The notes under the pieces were generated by a model that was given only the letters and a program-made list of their open reading frames with translations, was not told where the DNA came from and searched no databases. The position numbers and the translations under genes were made by a program. A DNA stretch of 64,000 bases from an uncultured Lachnospiraceae bacterium (GTDB lineage Bacteria > Bacillota > Clostridia > Lachnospirales > Lachnospiraceae): the NCBI GenBank assembly GCA_947626775.1, contig CANQTL010000015.1:1-64000 (forward strand), in the 5' to 3' direction. Of this stretch, positions 41,681 through 49,816 are shown one piece after another. How positions within the stretch are numbered: the stretch's first letter is position 1; each line of letters begins with the position of its first letter.

Positions 41681-43162
41681 TTACACCACGATCTCCACCC
41701 GGCGCCCCTCTTCCAGTACCCTCAGGAAGCCGCCGTGGGCTTCCGCGATCTGCGCGGCAATGCGCAGACCCATGACATGGGGCGGCCGCGTACCGCCCGC
41801 AGCCTGCACACGGCCGGCGAAACTCTCTCTCCCCGGATCAACGCATATCTGTTCTTCCGCTCCATCCCCCTGAACGCCTGTCTTGGATGTTCCCCCAGCC
41901 GCCGCATTCAGTGTCTCGATGACTTCCCGGGGAATTCCGACGCCCGTGTCCGTCACGGCGATCCGTATGCGCGGCGAAGCGCCGTCTTCCTCCCGCGGCA
42001 GGACGCTTCCCTCCAGCACAATCCTGCATCCCTGCGGATTGTGCCGGACGCTGTTGTTCAGCAGATTGCCAACCGCTCTGGCGAGCAGCTCCTCATCGCC
42101 CTGGATCGAGATCTGTTCAAAATCTTTATCCATCGACAGTTCCACGCCATACTGCTCCCCTTCCTCCTCGTTGAGCGTCTGCGCCGCCAGCTCTCTGAGA
42201 AGCGCGGCCGGGCGGAACGCATGCACGCGCAGGGGCTGCATATGATACGCCAGTTTGGAAGTCAGGTTGAGATCCTCGATCAGCTTGCGGATCTGCAGGC
42301 TCTGTTTTTTGATCGCCTCCGTGCACGCCCGCCCTCTGCCGCTCAAACGCTCCTCTCTCTCCAGCCTGTCCGCATAACCCATGATAACCGCCAGCGGCGT
42401 CCGGATATCGTGAGAGACGCCGGCGATCCACTCCGTCCTGGCGCTGTCCCTCTGTTCCAGATACGCCTTCTGCCGTTCCAGTATGTCCGACGTCCGATTG
42501 AGCTGCGCCGCCAGCGTGGACAGAGACCCCCGCTCGGGCAGACACACACGCTCGTTTCGCGACAGCATGGCGATTCCCCCGGAAAGCGGCTTCATGGAAC
42601 GGTAGAACCGATACCCCAGATAGGCAACCACAGTCAGGATAATCGCCAGATTCACCAGCAGGACAATTTTCAGGTGAAAGGCCAGATTCCGCATGAAAAT
42701 CTCAGAGTATTCCATCGTCATCTTCCAGGTGCTTCCCTTCTCACGGCCCGCCACCAGCAGCCCTTCATCGGTGTTCCACACCTTGACGGGATAATCGCGC
42801 AGATACCACCTGGAAAAAGAAGCAACCTCGCCCGCCGTATAGTGATCCGAAAAGTCCTCCGGACAGCGCCAGTCAAAAATCACGTCCCCCGCCTCATCAA
42901 GCACAAAAAGGAAAACAAAACGGTTCTTTTCAAGCAGTTCCTCGCCCTCCTCCGTCAGCGCAAGCGGCTCTCCCGCCGTCCTGCCGGCAAAAAGTTCGGA
43001 CGCAAAACGTCCCACACCGCTTGCCACTTCCAGCCCGTTCTGCAGATTGCGGCTGCGCACCCCGATATAAAACAGCGCGCCAAGATTGCCGGCCAGCAGA
43101 AGAAAGATAATGATCCATGTGACCGCGATATATTTTCCGTAAATCTGCAGCAAGTTTTTCAT
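41681..43162 (-). CDS. Sensor histidine kinase (LanFEG-associated, CprK/BceS-like context)
   Basis: A 493-residue membrane kinase. Two membrane helices (about 13-33 and 165-185) frame an extracellular domain of roughly 130 residues, the size found in lantibiotic-sensing kinases. The phospho-acceptor His is in VSHDIRTPLAVI (His 251), followed by the N box NLLNNSVRHNP, the G1 box DTGVGIP and a C-terminal GLRIAAQIAEAHGG. An inserted loop (about 412-458) separates G1 from the final motif. Its first 233 bases overlap the response regulator gene in another frame. It probably senses an antimicrobial peptide and controls the divergent ABC exporter. Confidence 0.9.
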   Translation of the reverse strand: MKNLLQIYGKYIAVTWIIIFLLLAGNLGALFYIGVRSRNLQNGLEVASGVGRFASELFAGRTAGEPLALTEEGEELLEKNRFVFLFVLDEAGDVIFDWRCPEDFSDHYTAGEVASFSRWYLRDYPVKVWNTDEGLLVAGREKGSTWKMTMEYSEIFMRNLAFHLKIVLLVNLAIILTVVAYLGYRFYRSMKPLSGGIAMLSRNERVCLPERGSLSTLAAQLNRTSDILERQKAYLEQRDSARTEWIAGVSHDIRTPLAVIMGYADRLEREERLSGRGRACTEAIKKQSLQIRKLIEDLNLTSKLAYHMQPLRVHAFRPAALLRELAAQTLNEEEGEQYGVELSMDKDFEQISIQGDEELLARAVGNLLNNSVRHNPQGCRIVLEGSVLPREEDGASPRIRIAVTDTGVGIPREVIETLNAAAGGTSKTGVQGDGAEEQICVDPGRESFAGRVQAAGGTRPPHVMGLRIAAQIAEAHGGFLRVLEEGRRVEIVV

Positions 43163-43946
43163 AGCTGTCCCGCCTGTTCTCTGTTTTTCCGGCTTCGCCC
43201 GGCTCTCCTGCGGCGGACGCCGGCAGCGCGGCCTGGCGCGCCAGCTTGTAGCCGATTCCCCGCACCGTCAGAAGATAGCGCGGCTCAGAGGGCGATTCCT
43301 CGATTTTCTCCCGCAGTCTTCTGATATGCACCATGATCGTATTCTCATAGCCGTAATAATTGTCCTGCCAGACTGCCTGACAGAGCTGGTCGAAGGTGAC
43401 GATATTTCCCCTGTTTTCCGCCAGTTTAGACAGAATCGCCATCTCTTTGGCCGTCAGCGCGGTCTCTGTCTCCTGTCCGCCGACGCGCACCGTGCCGCTG
43501 CCGAAATCCACTCTGCGGTTTCCCAGAATCAGCTCTCTTTTTTCAGCGCCGCTCTCCTCTCCCGTCCGTCTCGTCCGCTTTAAGATCGCGCACACCCGAA
43601 GCACCAGTTCTCTGGACAGAAAAGGTTTCACCATGTAGTCGTCCGCGCCCAGACCAAGCCCCAGCAGCCTGTCGTTGTCTTTATCCCTGGCGGACAGGCA
43701 CAGTACCGGCACGTCCGAGAGCGTCCGTATCCGCTGCAGAAGGGTAAAGCCGTCCCCGTCCGGCAGATTGATATCCAGAATGAGCAGATCGGGCTCTTTC
43801 TCCAGGAAATACTTCTCTGTCTCCCGCACACAGGCCGCCGTATCCACACATCCAAATCCCTCCCGGTTCAGAAGTTCGCATACAAGTTCCCGCAGCTCTT
43901 CGCTGTCGTCTACCAGCAATATCCTGCTGTCATAGATGTTTCCCAT
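42930..43946 (-). CDS. OmpR-family response regulator with an unusual C-terminal extension
   Basis: Residues 1-120 form the receiver domain (phospho-acceptor Asp 58 in LLILDINLPDGDG, Lys in VKPF), and residues about 135-237 form the winged-helix DNA-binding domain (LTAKEMAILSKLAENRGNIV, YENTIMVHIRRLREKI, ending RGIGYKLA). Such regulators normally stop here at about 230 residues. This frame continues for another 100 residues of Arg/Gly/Ala-rich sequence that overlaps the kinase gene by 233 bases. The extension may be non-functional read-through after loss of a stop codon. The start at 43946 has GGAGG five bases upstream. Confidence 0.88.
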   Translation of the reverse strand: MGNIYDSRILLVDDSEELRELVCELLNREGFGCVDTAACVRETEKYFLEKEPDLLILDINLPDGDGFTLLQRIRTLSDVPVLCLSARDKDNDRLLGLGLGADDYMVKPFLSRELVLRVCAILKRTRRTGEESGAEKRELILGNRRVDFGSGTVRVGGQETETALTAKEMAILSKLAENRGNIVTFDQLCQAVWQDNYYGYENTIMVHIRRLREKIEESPSEPRYLLTVRGIGYKLARQAALPASAAGEPGEAGKTENRRDSYEKLAADLRKIYRGHMDHYLSSAGRQSWRAVLYRGAQPQSAERAGSGKRCGTFCVRTFCRQDGGRAACADGGGRGTA

Positions 43947-44087
43947 AACGCCTCCGCCGTGCCGCATATTGTTCCGTAAAAGCAATTCTTTATCAGGAAT
44001 CAGCGCACGCACACCCGTCTTTTCTTTCCTCTTATGATAACAGCATATCCTGTCCCCGCAGCCAGCGCAAGGGCAGCGTCGCAAAAT

Positions 44088-44140
44088 TAAGGTAAACGTA
44101 AGGAGGGCGTCAGCCGCATGTAAGGTTGGGACGGTATAGT
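44088..44140 (+). promoter_or_regulatory. Response-regulator binding region and promoter of the ABC exporter
   Basis: Three direct TAAGG repeats begin at 44088, 44099 and 44121, spaced 11 and 22 bases, so they lie on the same face of the helix. A TATAGT -10 element is at 44135-44140. No good -35 sequence is present where expected (about 44112-44117), which fits a promoter that needs an activator. The likely activator is the divergently encoded response regulator. Confidence 0.55.
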
Positions 44141-44184
44141 GAGCCTGTCGATAAATAACATCCGAAAGGAGCACCACAAATACC

Positions 44185-45168
44185 ATGGAAAGAAACTATG
44201 TGATCCAAACGAAAAATTTGACGAAAGACTACGCCGTCAAAAAGAAGAACGCCGAAACGGAAGCCGGCGGCGGCGCGTCCAGAGTCGTCAACCGCGTCGA
44301 TCTGGCGGTGCCGGAGGGCGCCGTCTACGGCTTTCTCGGGCCCAACGGCGCGGGCAAATCCACCACGATGAAGATGCTGCTCGGCCTGATCAAACCCACC
44401 GACGGCGACATCACGATCCTCGGCACCTCTCTCGCATCGGGCGGGCGCAGCACGGTGCGAGAGAAGGACAGACTCGCCGTCCTGCGGCAGACCGGTTCGC
44501 TGATCGAGTCGCCCTCCTACTACGCCCATCTGACGGGACGTGAGAATCTGCAGATCCTCTGCCGCCTGAAAAACGTGCCGGAAAGCGAGATCGACGAGGT
44601 GCTGGCCCTGGTCCGCATGGAGCGCCAGCAGAACAAAAAAGCGGGAAAGTATTCCCTCGGCATGAAGCAGCGTCTCGGCCTGGCAGGCGCGCTGCTCGGC
44701 AGCCCGAAGCTGCTTCTGCTGGACGAACCCACCAATGGTCTGGACCCGGCGGGCATTCAGGAGATGCGCGATCTGATCCGCACCCTGCCGCAGAACCGGC
44801 ATATGACGGTGATGGTGTCCAGCCATCTGTTAAACGAGATCGACCAGATGGTGGACTATGTGGGCGTCATCAACAAGGGACAGCTCATCTATCAGGACAG
44901 CCTGCTGCGCCTGCACGAGCACAGCCGGAAAGATCTGTGTCTGCGCACCGACAACAATAACCGCGCCGTCTGCGTGCTGCAGGAGAACGGCGTCTCCTGC
45001 CAGATCGAGCAGGACGTCCTCGCCTTTCCCGAGCCGAAAGACGAGCAGACCGCTTTCCTGATCTCAGCTCTGGTGCGGGAGGGCATCGGCGTCCTGCGGC
45101 TGTGGGAGCGGCAGAAGTCGCTGGAGGACATCTTCCTCGACCTGACGGGAAAGCAGGTGAGCTTATGA
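44185..45168 (+). CDS. ABC transporter ATP-binding protein, lantibiotic-immunity type (LanF/BcrA-like)
   Basis: A 327-residue ATPase. Walker A is GPNGAGKST (52-60), the signature is YSLGMKQRLGLAGALLG and Walker B is LLLLDEPTNGLDP. A short Ala/Gly/Glu-rich insertion near residues 18-35 is unusual. Sequence type and gene order (ATPase followed by two dissimilar permeases, next to a kinase/regulator pair) fit LanFEG or CprABC exporters that protect against lantibiotics and other cationic peptides. AAGGAG lies upstream of the start. Overlaps the next gene by four bases. Confidence 0.92.
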   Translation: MERNYVIQTKNLTKDYAVKKKNAETEAGGGASRVVNRVDLAVPEGAVYGFLGPNGAGKSTTMKMLLGLIKPTDGDITILGTSLASGGRSTVREKDRLAVLRQTGSLIESPSYYAHLTGRENLQILCRLKNVPESEIDEVLALVRMERQQNKKAGKYSLGMKQRLGLAGALLGSPKLLLLDEPTNGLDPAGIQEMRDLIRTLPQNRHMTVMVSSHLLNEIDQMVDYVGVINKGQLIYQDSLLRLHEHSRKDLCLRTDNNNRAVCVLQENGVSCQIEQDVLAFPEPKDEQTAFLISALVREGIGVLRLWERQKSLEDIFLDLTGKQVSL

Positions 45169-45944
45169 GTAAACTTCTCTCGATCGAACTGCGGAAAATA
45201 CGCCGCCGCTACGTGTGGCTGCTGTTTCTGGCGGCGCTGCTTGTCATCTTTCTCTGGGACCTTTGGGCGATCCTCAGGATGGAACCGGAGAGCAAGTGGG
45301 TGCTCGGGCAGGAGTACGAGTATCTTCTGCTCGATATGGCGCTCCAGAATGCCATTTTCCTGCCGATCGTCATCGCGGCGGCGGCCAGCAGGCTGTGTGA
45401 CATCGAACTGAAAGGCAGCGCCCTGAAGATGCTCTGCACGATGGAAAAACGGATCGACGTCTACCACACCAAGCTGGTTCTGGGCGCGCTGTATCTGCTC
45501 GCCTACTCTCTGGCACAGACCGCCATGGTCCCCCTGCTGGTGCGTATCATACAGGCGCATCTGCAGTCGCCGCCTCAAAAGATGCCGTCCGCGCAGCTTG
45601 CCCTGTTTTTCCTGTCTACCTACACGGTGAGCATGGTGCTCTTTATCGTCCAGCAGACCATGTCCTTACTCTCCGCCACGCAGATCGTCCCGCTGTTCGC
45701 CGGCGTGGGCGGCAGCCTGCTCGGCCTGTTCTCGGGCTTCTTCCCGAACGCGCCGTTTCGGTATCTGCTGCCGCAGGGCTACTACTGGGTATTCTGCACG
45801 GTCAATATCTACTATATACCAGAGACACGCGACGTCACCTACTACCCGATTCCTTTTCCCGCCGCCGTCTTCGCAGGCTTCTGCGTGTTCGGCGTCCTCG
45901 CCTACATCGTCGGGAGACGCCTCTTCATGGGGCGGGAAATATAA
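45165..45944 (+). CDS. ABC permease, LanE/MutE-like
   Basis: A 259-residue membrane protein with six hydrophobic segments, starting with a short cytoplasmic MSKLLSIELRKIRRRYVWLL, as LanE-type permeases do. The start at 45165 overlaps the ATPase stop as ATGA. The central segments (LGALYLLAYSLAQTAMVPLL, FFLSTYTVSMVLFIVQQTMS) and the C-terminal IVGRRLFMGREI fit the MutE/EpiE family. It should form the membrane channel together with the next permease. Confidence 0.87.
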   Translation: MSKLLSIELRKIRRRYVWLLFLAALLVIFLWDLWAILRMEPESKWVLGQEYEYLLLDMALQNAIFLPIVIAAAASRLCDIELKGSALKMLCTMEKRIDVYHTKLVLGALYLLAYSLAQTAMVPLLVRIIQAHLQSPPQKMPSAQLALFFLSTYTVSMVLFIVQQTMSLLSATQIVPLFAGVGGSLLGLFSGFFPNAPFRYLLPQGYYWVFCTVNIYYIPETRDVTYYPIPFPAAVFAGFCVFGVLAYIVGRRLFMGREI

Positions 45945-45966
45945 TATCATGAAACGGAGGATTTCT

Positions 45967-46698
45967 ATGTTAGAGAATTGTATTCTATGTGAAAAAATGA
46001 AACTGCGGCGCTCCCCGATGTGGATCGCTTTCGTCCTGTTCCCGATCGTTCCGGCTGCCCTTGGCACGGGCAACTATCTGAACAATATCGATCTTTTGAA
46101 ATCGGAGTGGCTTTCCCTCTGGACGCAGGAGACGCTCTTTTATTCCAATTTCTTCTTCGCGCCGTTAATCGCCGTCTACTGCGGCTATCTGTGGCGGATT
46201 GAAAACAGGAACAGAAACCGCCATCTGCTCATGACGATGCCTGTCCCTGTCAGGGATATCTTTCTGGGAAAACTGGCGTCCATCATAAAGATCACGCTGT
46301 TTACCCAGATCTGGGTATTCGTACTCTTTGTCCTCACAGGCAGGATGGTATCCCTGTCCGGGATGCCGCCCGCCATGATCTTGCTCTACGCAGTGCGCGG
46401 CACCTTAGGCGGTTTGGTCGTGGCCGCCCTGCAGCTCATGCTGTCCATGATCATCCGGAGTTTCGCCACGCCCATTGCCATCGCCGTATTCGGCGCCGTC
46501 ACCGGGCTGCTGGCCTCCAACTCCAGGTATGGCGTCTGCTATCCCTACTCGCTCATGATGGTCGGCATGAACGCCAACCGCTCGGAGGACATGCTGCAGG
46601 GGAATCCACTTCCCTTCTTTGTAAGCTGTATCTTCTGGCTGGCACTGCTTTGCGCCGTGTCAGTCTATTATCTGAAACACACAGATGTGAGGGCCTAG
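45967..46698 (+). CDS. ABC permease, LanG/MutG-like
   Basis: A 243-residue membrane protein with six hydrophobic segments. It begins CILCEKMKLRRSPMWIAFVL, has SEWLSLWTQETLFYSNFFFAP and a central LMTMPVPVRDIFLGKLASII, all in keeping with the MutG/EpiG permease family. The ATG at 45967 follows CGGAGG by six bases; a start six codons upstream is less likely. It completes the three-gene exporter and is followed by the convergent fic gene three bases away. Confidence 0.86.
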   Translation: MLENCILCEKMKLRRSPMWIAFVLFPIVPAALGTGNYLNNIDLLKSEWLSLWTQETLFYSNFFFAPLIAVYCGYLWRIENRNRNRHLLMTMPVPVRDIFLGKLASIIKITLFTQIWVFVLFVLTGRMVSLSGMPPAMILLYAVRGTLGGLVVAALQLMLSMIIRSFATPIAIAVFGAVTGLLASNSRYGVCYPYSLMMVGMNANRSEDMLQGNPLPFFVSCIFWLALLCAVSVYYLKHTDVRA

Positions 46699-46701
46699 CC
46701 C

Positions 46702-47451
46702 TCATATCCTGCGTTTCCCGATCTGTTTCTCCCACGTCTTGACCGTCTGTTCCCGCAGAAAGGTCACAAGCGGCTCCAGCGCCTGCCGCTCATCCCACGC
46801 TTCCAGCGCTCCATAGTAGCTTTTTCGGTCTTCCTCATGGATCGTGACCGGCGGGTGATTGTGCAGAAGCAGGAAATAATTCATCAGCAGTCTCCCCGCT
46901 CTGCCGTTGCCGTCGGCGAACGGATGAATATTCTCAAACTTCGCATGAAAATAGGCGGCGGCGGTCAGCGCTTTCTCTTCGGGGACATCCGCCATCTCCG
47001 AGAGCAGTTCCGCCATCTCTTCCGGTACATCTTCCGGAAAAGCGCCGATCTCATATCTTCCTGTCACAAAATCGTGCCGCTTGTACTCGCCGGGACGCTC
47101 CCCCAGCTGCCAGCGTCTTGTATCGTAGGTATTCTGCGTCAGAAGACGCTGAAATTCTTTGACAAGCGCTTCGTCAAGAGGCGTTTTGGCCCCAAAAGAC
47201 GCGAGCAGAAATTCATGCGCCTCTTTCGCGTTGCGGATCTCGAACAGCGTCCTCAAATCCCCTGTGTAAGAAGTCACGCCGTCATGTTCAAAGATTTCCC
47301 GCGTATCGTTATAAGTAACCTTTTCATTCTCTATCCTGCCGGAATGATAAGCGAACGCAATGCCATGTCCATTCAGCGCTTCCGCAAGCTGCGCGTCATT
47401 CGTGATCTTCTTTCGTCTCCAAAAATCAACAGCCTGTTCGTAATCCGTCAT
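46702..47451 (-). CDS. Fic family protein with N-terminal self-inhibitory motif (class II-like)
   Basis: A 249-residue intact Fic protein. The catalytic loop is complete: HPFADGNGRAGR at residues 176-187, with His and the nucleotide-binding GNGR. Residues 37-42 read SGRIEN, the [ST]xxxE[GN] inhibitory motif whose Glu blocks ATP binding in class II Fic enzymes, so activity should be restrained until relieved. It is expected to transfer AMP to a protein target, which is unknown. GGAG precedes the start. No separate antitoxin is adjacent. Confidence 0.9.
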   Translation of the reverse strand: MTDYEQAVDFWRRKKITNDAQLAEALNGHGIAFAYHSGRIENEKVTYNDTREIFEHDGVTSYTGDLRTLFEIRNAKEAHEFLLASFGAKTPLDEALVKEFQRLLTQNTYDTRRWQLGERPGEYKRHDFVTGRYEIGAFPEDVPEEMAELLSEMADVPEEKALTAAAYFHAKFENIHPFADGNGRAGRLLMNYFLLLHNHPPVTIHEEDRKSYYGALEAWDERQALEPLVTFLREQTVKTWEKQIGKRRI

Positions 47452-47475
47452 CGATGCTCCATTCCGGCAAAATGC

Positions 47476-48492
47476 CTAATCCTCATATCCGTTCGGATTA
47501 TTGCTCTGCCATCTCCAGGAATCCTCGCACATCTCTTTAATACCGTACTGCGCCTCCCAGCCAAGCTCTCTCTTCGCCTTGTCCGCGTTGGAATAACAGG
47601 TCGCGATGTCGCCCGCTCTTCTCGGCTTGATCACATAAGGGATTTTCACGCCCGTGGCCTCCTCGAAGTTCTTCACGATGTCCAGCACGCTGTAGCCCAC
47701 ACCCGTACCGAGATTGTAGATGCACAGCCCCGCCTTCTCCTCGATCTTTTTGAGCGCCTTCACATGGCCGACAGCCAGATCCACCACATGGATGTAGTCG
47801 CGCACGCCCGTGCCGTCCGGCGTGTCGTAGTCGTTGCCGAACACGCCCAGCTCTTTCAGCTTGCCGACGGCCACCTGGGTGATATAGGGCATTAGATTAT
47901 TGGGGATGCCGTTAGGATTCTCGCCAATGGTGCCGCTCTTGTGCGCGCCGATGGGATTGAAATAGCGCAGCAGAATCACGTTCCACTCAGGATCGGCCTT
48001 CTGCATGTCGGACAGGATCTGTTCCAGCATGGATTTTGTCCAGCCGTAAGGGTTTGTGCACTGTCCTTTCGGACACTCCTCTGTGATCGGAATGACCGCC
48101 GGATCGCCGTACACAGTCGCTGAGGAAGAAAAGATGATATTCTTCACGCCGTTCTTACGCATCACGTCCACCAGCGTCAGCGTGCCCGCGATGTTGTTCT
48201 CATAGTATTCCCATGGCTTCTGTACGGACTCGCCCACCGCTTTGAGTCCCGCAAAGTGAATGCAGGAGTCGATCTTTTCCTTCTGAAAGATATCCTCGAG
48301 CGCCGCCCTGTCCAGAATATCCGCTTTGTAGAACTTTACCGGCTTCCCCGTAATCTTCTCCACTCTCTGCAGGGACTTCTCGCTGGAATTCGACAGATTG
48401 TCCACAACTACCACGTCATAACCCGCGTTCTGCAGCTCCACCACCGTGTGAGAGCCGATATAGCCCGCACCGCCCGTCACCAAAATTGCCAT
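47476..48492 (-). CDS. galE: UDP-glucose 4-epimerase
   Basis: A 338-residue enzyme of standard length that interconverts UDP-glucose and UDP-galactose. Seen: the NAD-binding [10 protein letters not shown] (7-16), the catalytic Ser/Tyr region SSATVYGDP and [12 protein letters not shown] with YxxxK, and the family segment [28 protein letters not shown] precedes the ATG. It lies 30 bases after the pyrophosphorylase gene on the same strand, so the pair can make and interconvert UDP-hexoses for the Leloir pathway or cell-surface sugars. Confidence 0.96.
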   Translation of the reverse strand: MAILVTGGAGYIGSHTVVELQNAGYDVVVVDNLSNSSEKSLQRVEKITGKPVKFYKADILDRAALEDIFQKEKIDSCIHFAGLKAVGESVQKPWEYYENNIAGTLTLVDVMRKNGVKNIIFSSSATVYGDPAVIPITEECPKGQCTNPYGWTKSMLEQILSDMQKADPEWNVILLRYFNPIGAHKSGTIGENPNGIPNNLMPYITQVAVGKLKELGVFGNDYDTPDGTGVRDYIHVVDLAVGHVKALKKIEEKAGLCIYNLGTGVGYSVLDIVKNFEEATGVKIPYVIKPRRAGDIATCYSNADKAKRELGWEAQYGIKEMCEDSWRWQSNNPNGYED

Positions 48493-48522
48493 CTTCTCAT
48501 ACCTTCCTTTTCTCTTTATTTT

Positions 48523-49755
48523 CTATAATTCTATCCCGTTCTGCCGACACAGTTCGCGCGCGCTCTCCACGGAATCTATGCCCGTCTTGTTCTTAATCGG
48601 CGCGAACTCGCGCTCCCGCACCACTTCGTAGGGCAGACAGGAATCCAGTTCGTGAATCATATCAAGCACCAGCTGCTCAAATTTGCAGCCGTTCGGCTCC
48701 TCCGGCTTCACCGGCATACCGTTCTCATCGAGACAGGGAATCTTCTTCTCCACGATGTGAAGCGGCAGCTTCTTCGCCACGATCTCCTCCAGGTCTTTCA
48801 CACGAAACAGATAGTTCAGGATCACGCCGAAATTATATGCCGGCTCTCCCTGCGCGTCCTTCGCCTCCATCAGCTCCGGCGTCATATCGTAATACTCTAC
48901 GATGGAGGGCCTCCCGTCCTCCAGACACATCGCCCCGACTTTCTCGTCCGGCGCGCTCTTCTTCACCACCTTGGCGCCCACCACGCTGTCCGTGTCGATG
49001 ACGGCCCCCACAAAGCAGGGATCGGCGATGCGCTGCAGCACGTTGTCGACCGCAAAGACATTCAACCACTCCACGCCAGCCTCTTCCATCTTGTCCGCCA
49101 CGCCCCACTTTTTCATGGATAAGAACCAGCCGCCGTTGCCGTTGGGCGACGTGGCCATCCTGTATTTCTCCTCCATGTAAACCTTGCCGTCATAATCGGC
49201 CGCAGGCGCCATATCCTGCATGAAAAAGGTAATGTAGGCCGGATCATAGCCAAAGTAGTTTTTTTCTTTGAAGAAAGAAGTCGTCGCCTCGTGATTTTTG
49301 TCGCTCGTCATGACATAGAGCGGAATCCACGCATCCACCATGCGCACCACATCCATCAGATTTTCGATCAGACGCTGAAAGATAAAAACATCCTTCGTCA
49401 GACCGATGTTGTAGACGCCCTTGGGCGCGTCGGATCCGAGCCTCGTGCCCATGCCGCCGGCCAAAAGCACCGCGCCGACCCTGCCGGCTTTGATTGCCTC
49501 CAGGCCGATCTGCGTATAACGCTCCCTCTTCGTCTCGATCTCGGGAAGCTGCATCACTTCAATGGGGGTAATCACGCCGCGCGGATTCAGCTCAGCCTTA
49601 TGCCCGCACTGTTTCAGAACCTCAAAGTCAGTCGTCTCGATCTGTGCAAGCAGCGCCTCTTTCTCGTAGCCGCTCAGCTCGTCAAAATACTGCAGTACAT
49701 GCAGCTGCCCGTATTTTTCCAGTTTCGCGTATGCCTCCGCATATTCCATCCGCAT
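48523..49755 (-). CDS. UDP-sugar pyrophosphorylase, UDPGP type 1 family
   Basis: A 410-residue nucleotidyltransferase. VLLAGGMGTRLGSDAPKGVY is the UTP-binding signature of the eukaryote-like UDPGP/UAP family, distinct from bacterial GalU. PLYVMTSDKNHEATTSFFKE, FFMQDMAP and VFAVDNVLQRIADPCFVG also fit, as does the C-terminal ANN-like CKFEQLVLDMI. It should make UDP-glucose, UDP-galactose or UDP-GlcNAc from the sugar 1-phosphate and UTP; the substrate range cannot be told from sequence. Its placement upstream of galE suggests hexose use. ATG at 49755 or two codons later. Confidence 0.88.
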   Translation of the reverse strand: MRMEYAEAYAKLEKYGQLHVLQYFDELSGYEKEALLAQIETTDFEVLKQCGHKAELNPRGVITPIEVMQLPEIETKRERYTQIGLEAIKAGRVGAVLLAGGMGTRLGSDAPKGVYNIGLTKDVFIFQRLIENLMDVVRMVDAWIPLYVMTSDKNHEATTSFFKEKNYFGYDPAYITFFMQDMAPAADYDGKVYMEEKYRMATSPNGNGGWFLSMKKWGVADKMEEAGVEWLNVFAVDNVLQRIADPCFVGAVIDTDSVVGAKVVKKSAPDEKVGAMCLEDGRPSIVEYYDMTPELMEAKDAQGEPAYNFGVILNYLFRVKDLEEIVAKKLPLHIVEKKIPCLDENGMPVKPEEPNGCKFEQLVLDMIHELDSCLPYEVVREREFAPIKNKTGIDSVESARELCRQNGIEL

Positions 49756-49816
49756 ATTCCCCCTCTTTGTTCTTGAATTCTATTTTATCATAACCTTTGT
49801 CTCTACTCAATACCGC

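Noticed and set aside
44110..44826. 238-codon minus-strand frame opposite the exporter ATPase
   Set aside because: Antisense to a clear Walker A/B ATPase gene, and it would cover the exporter promoter.
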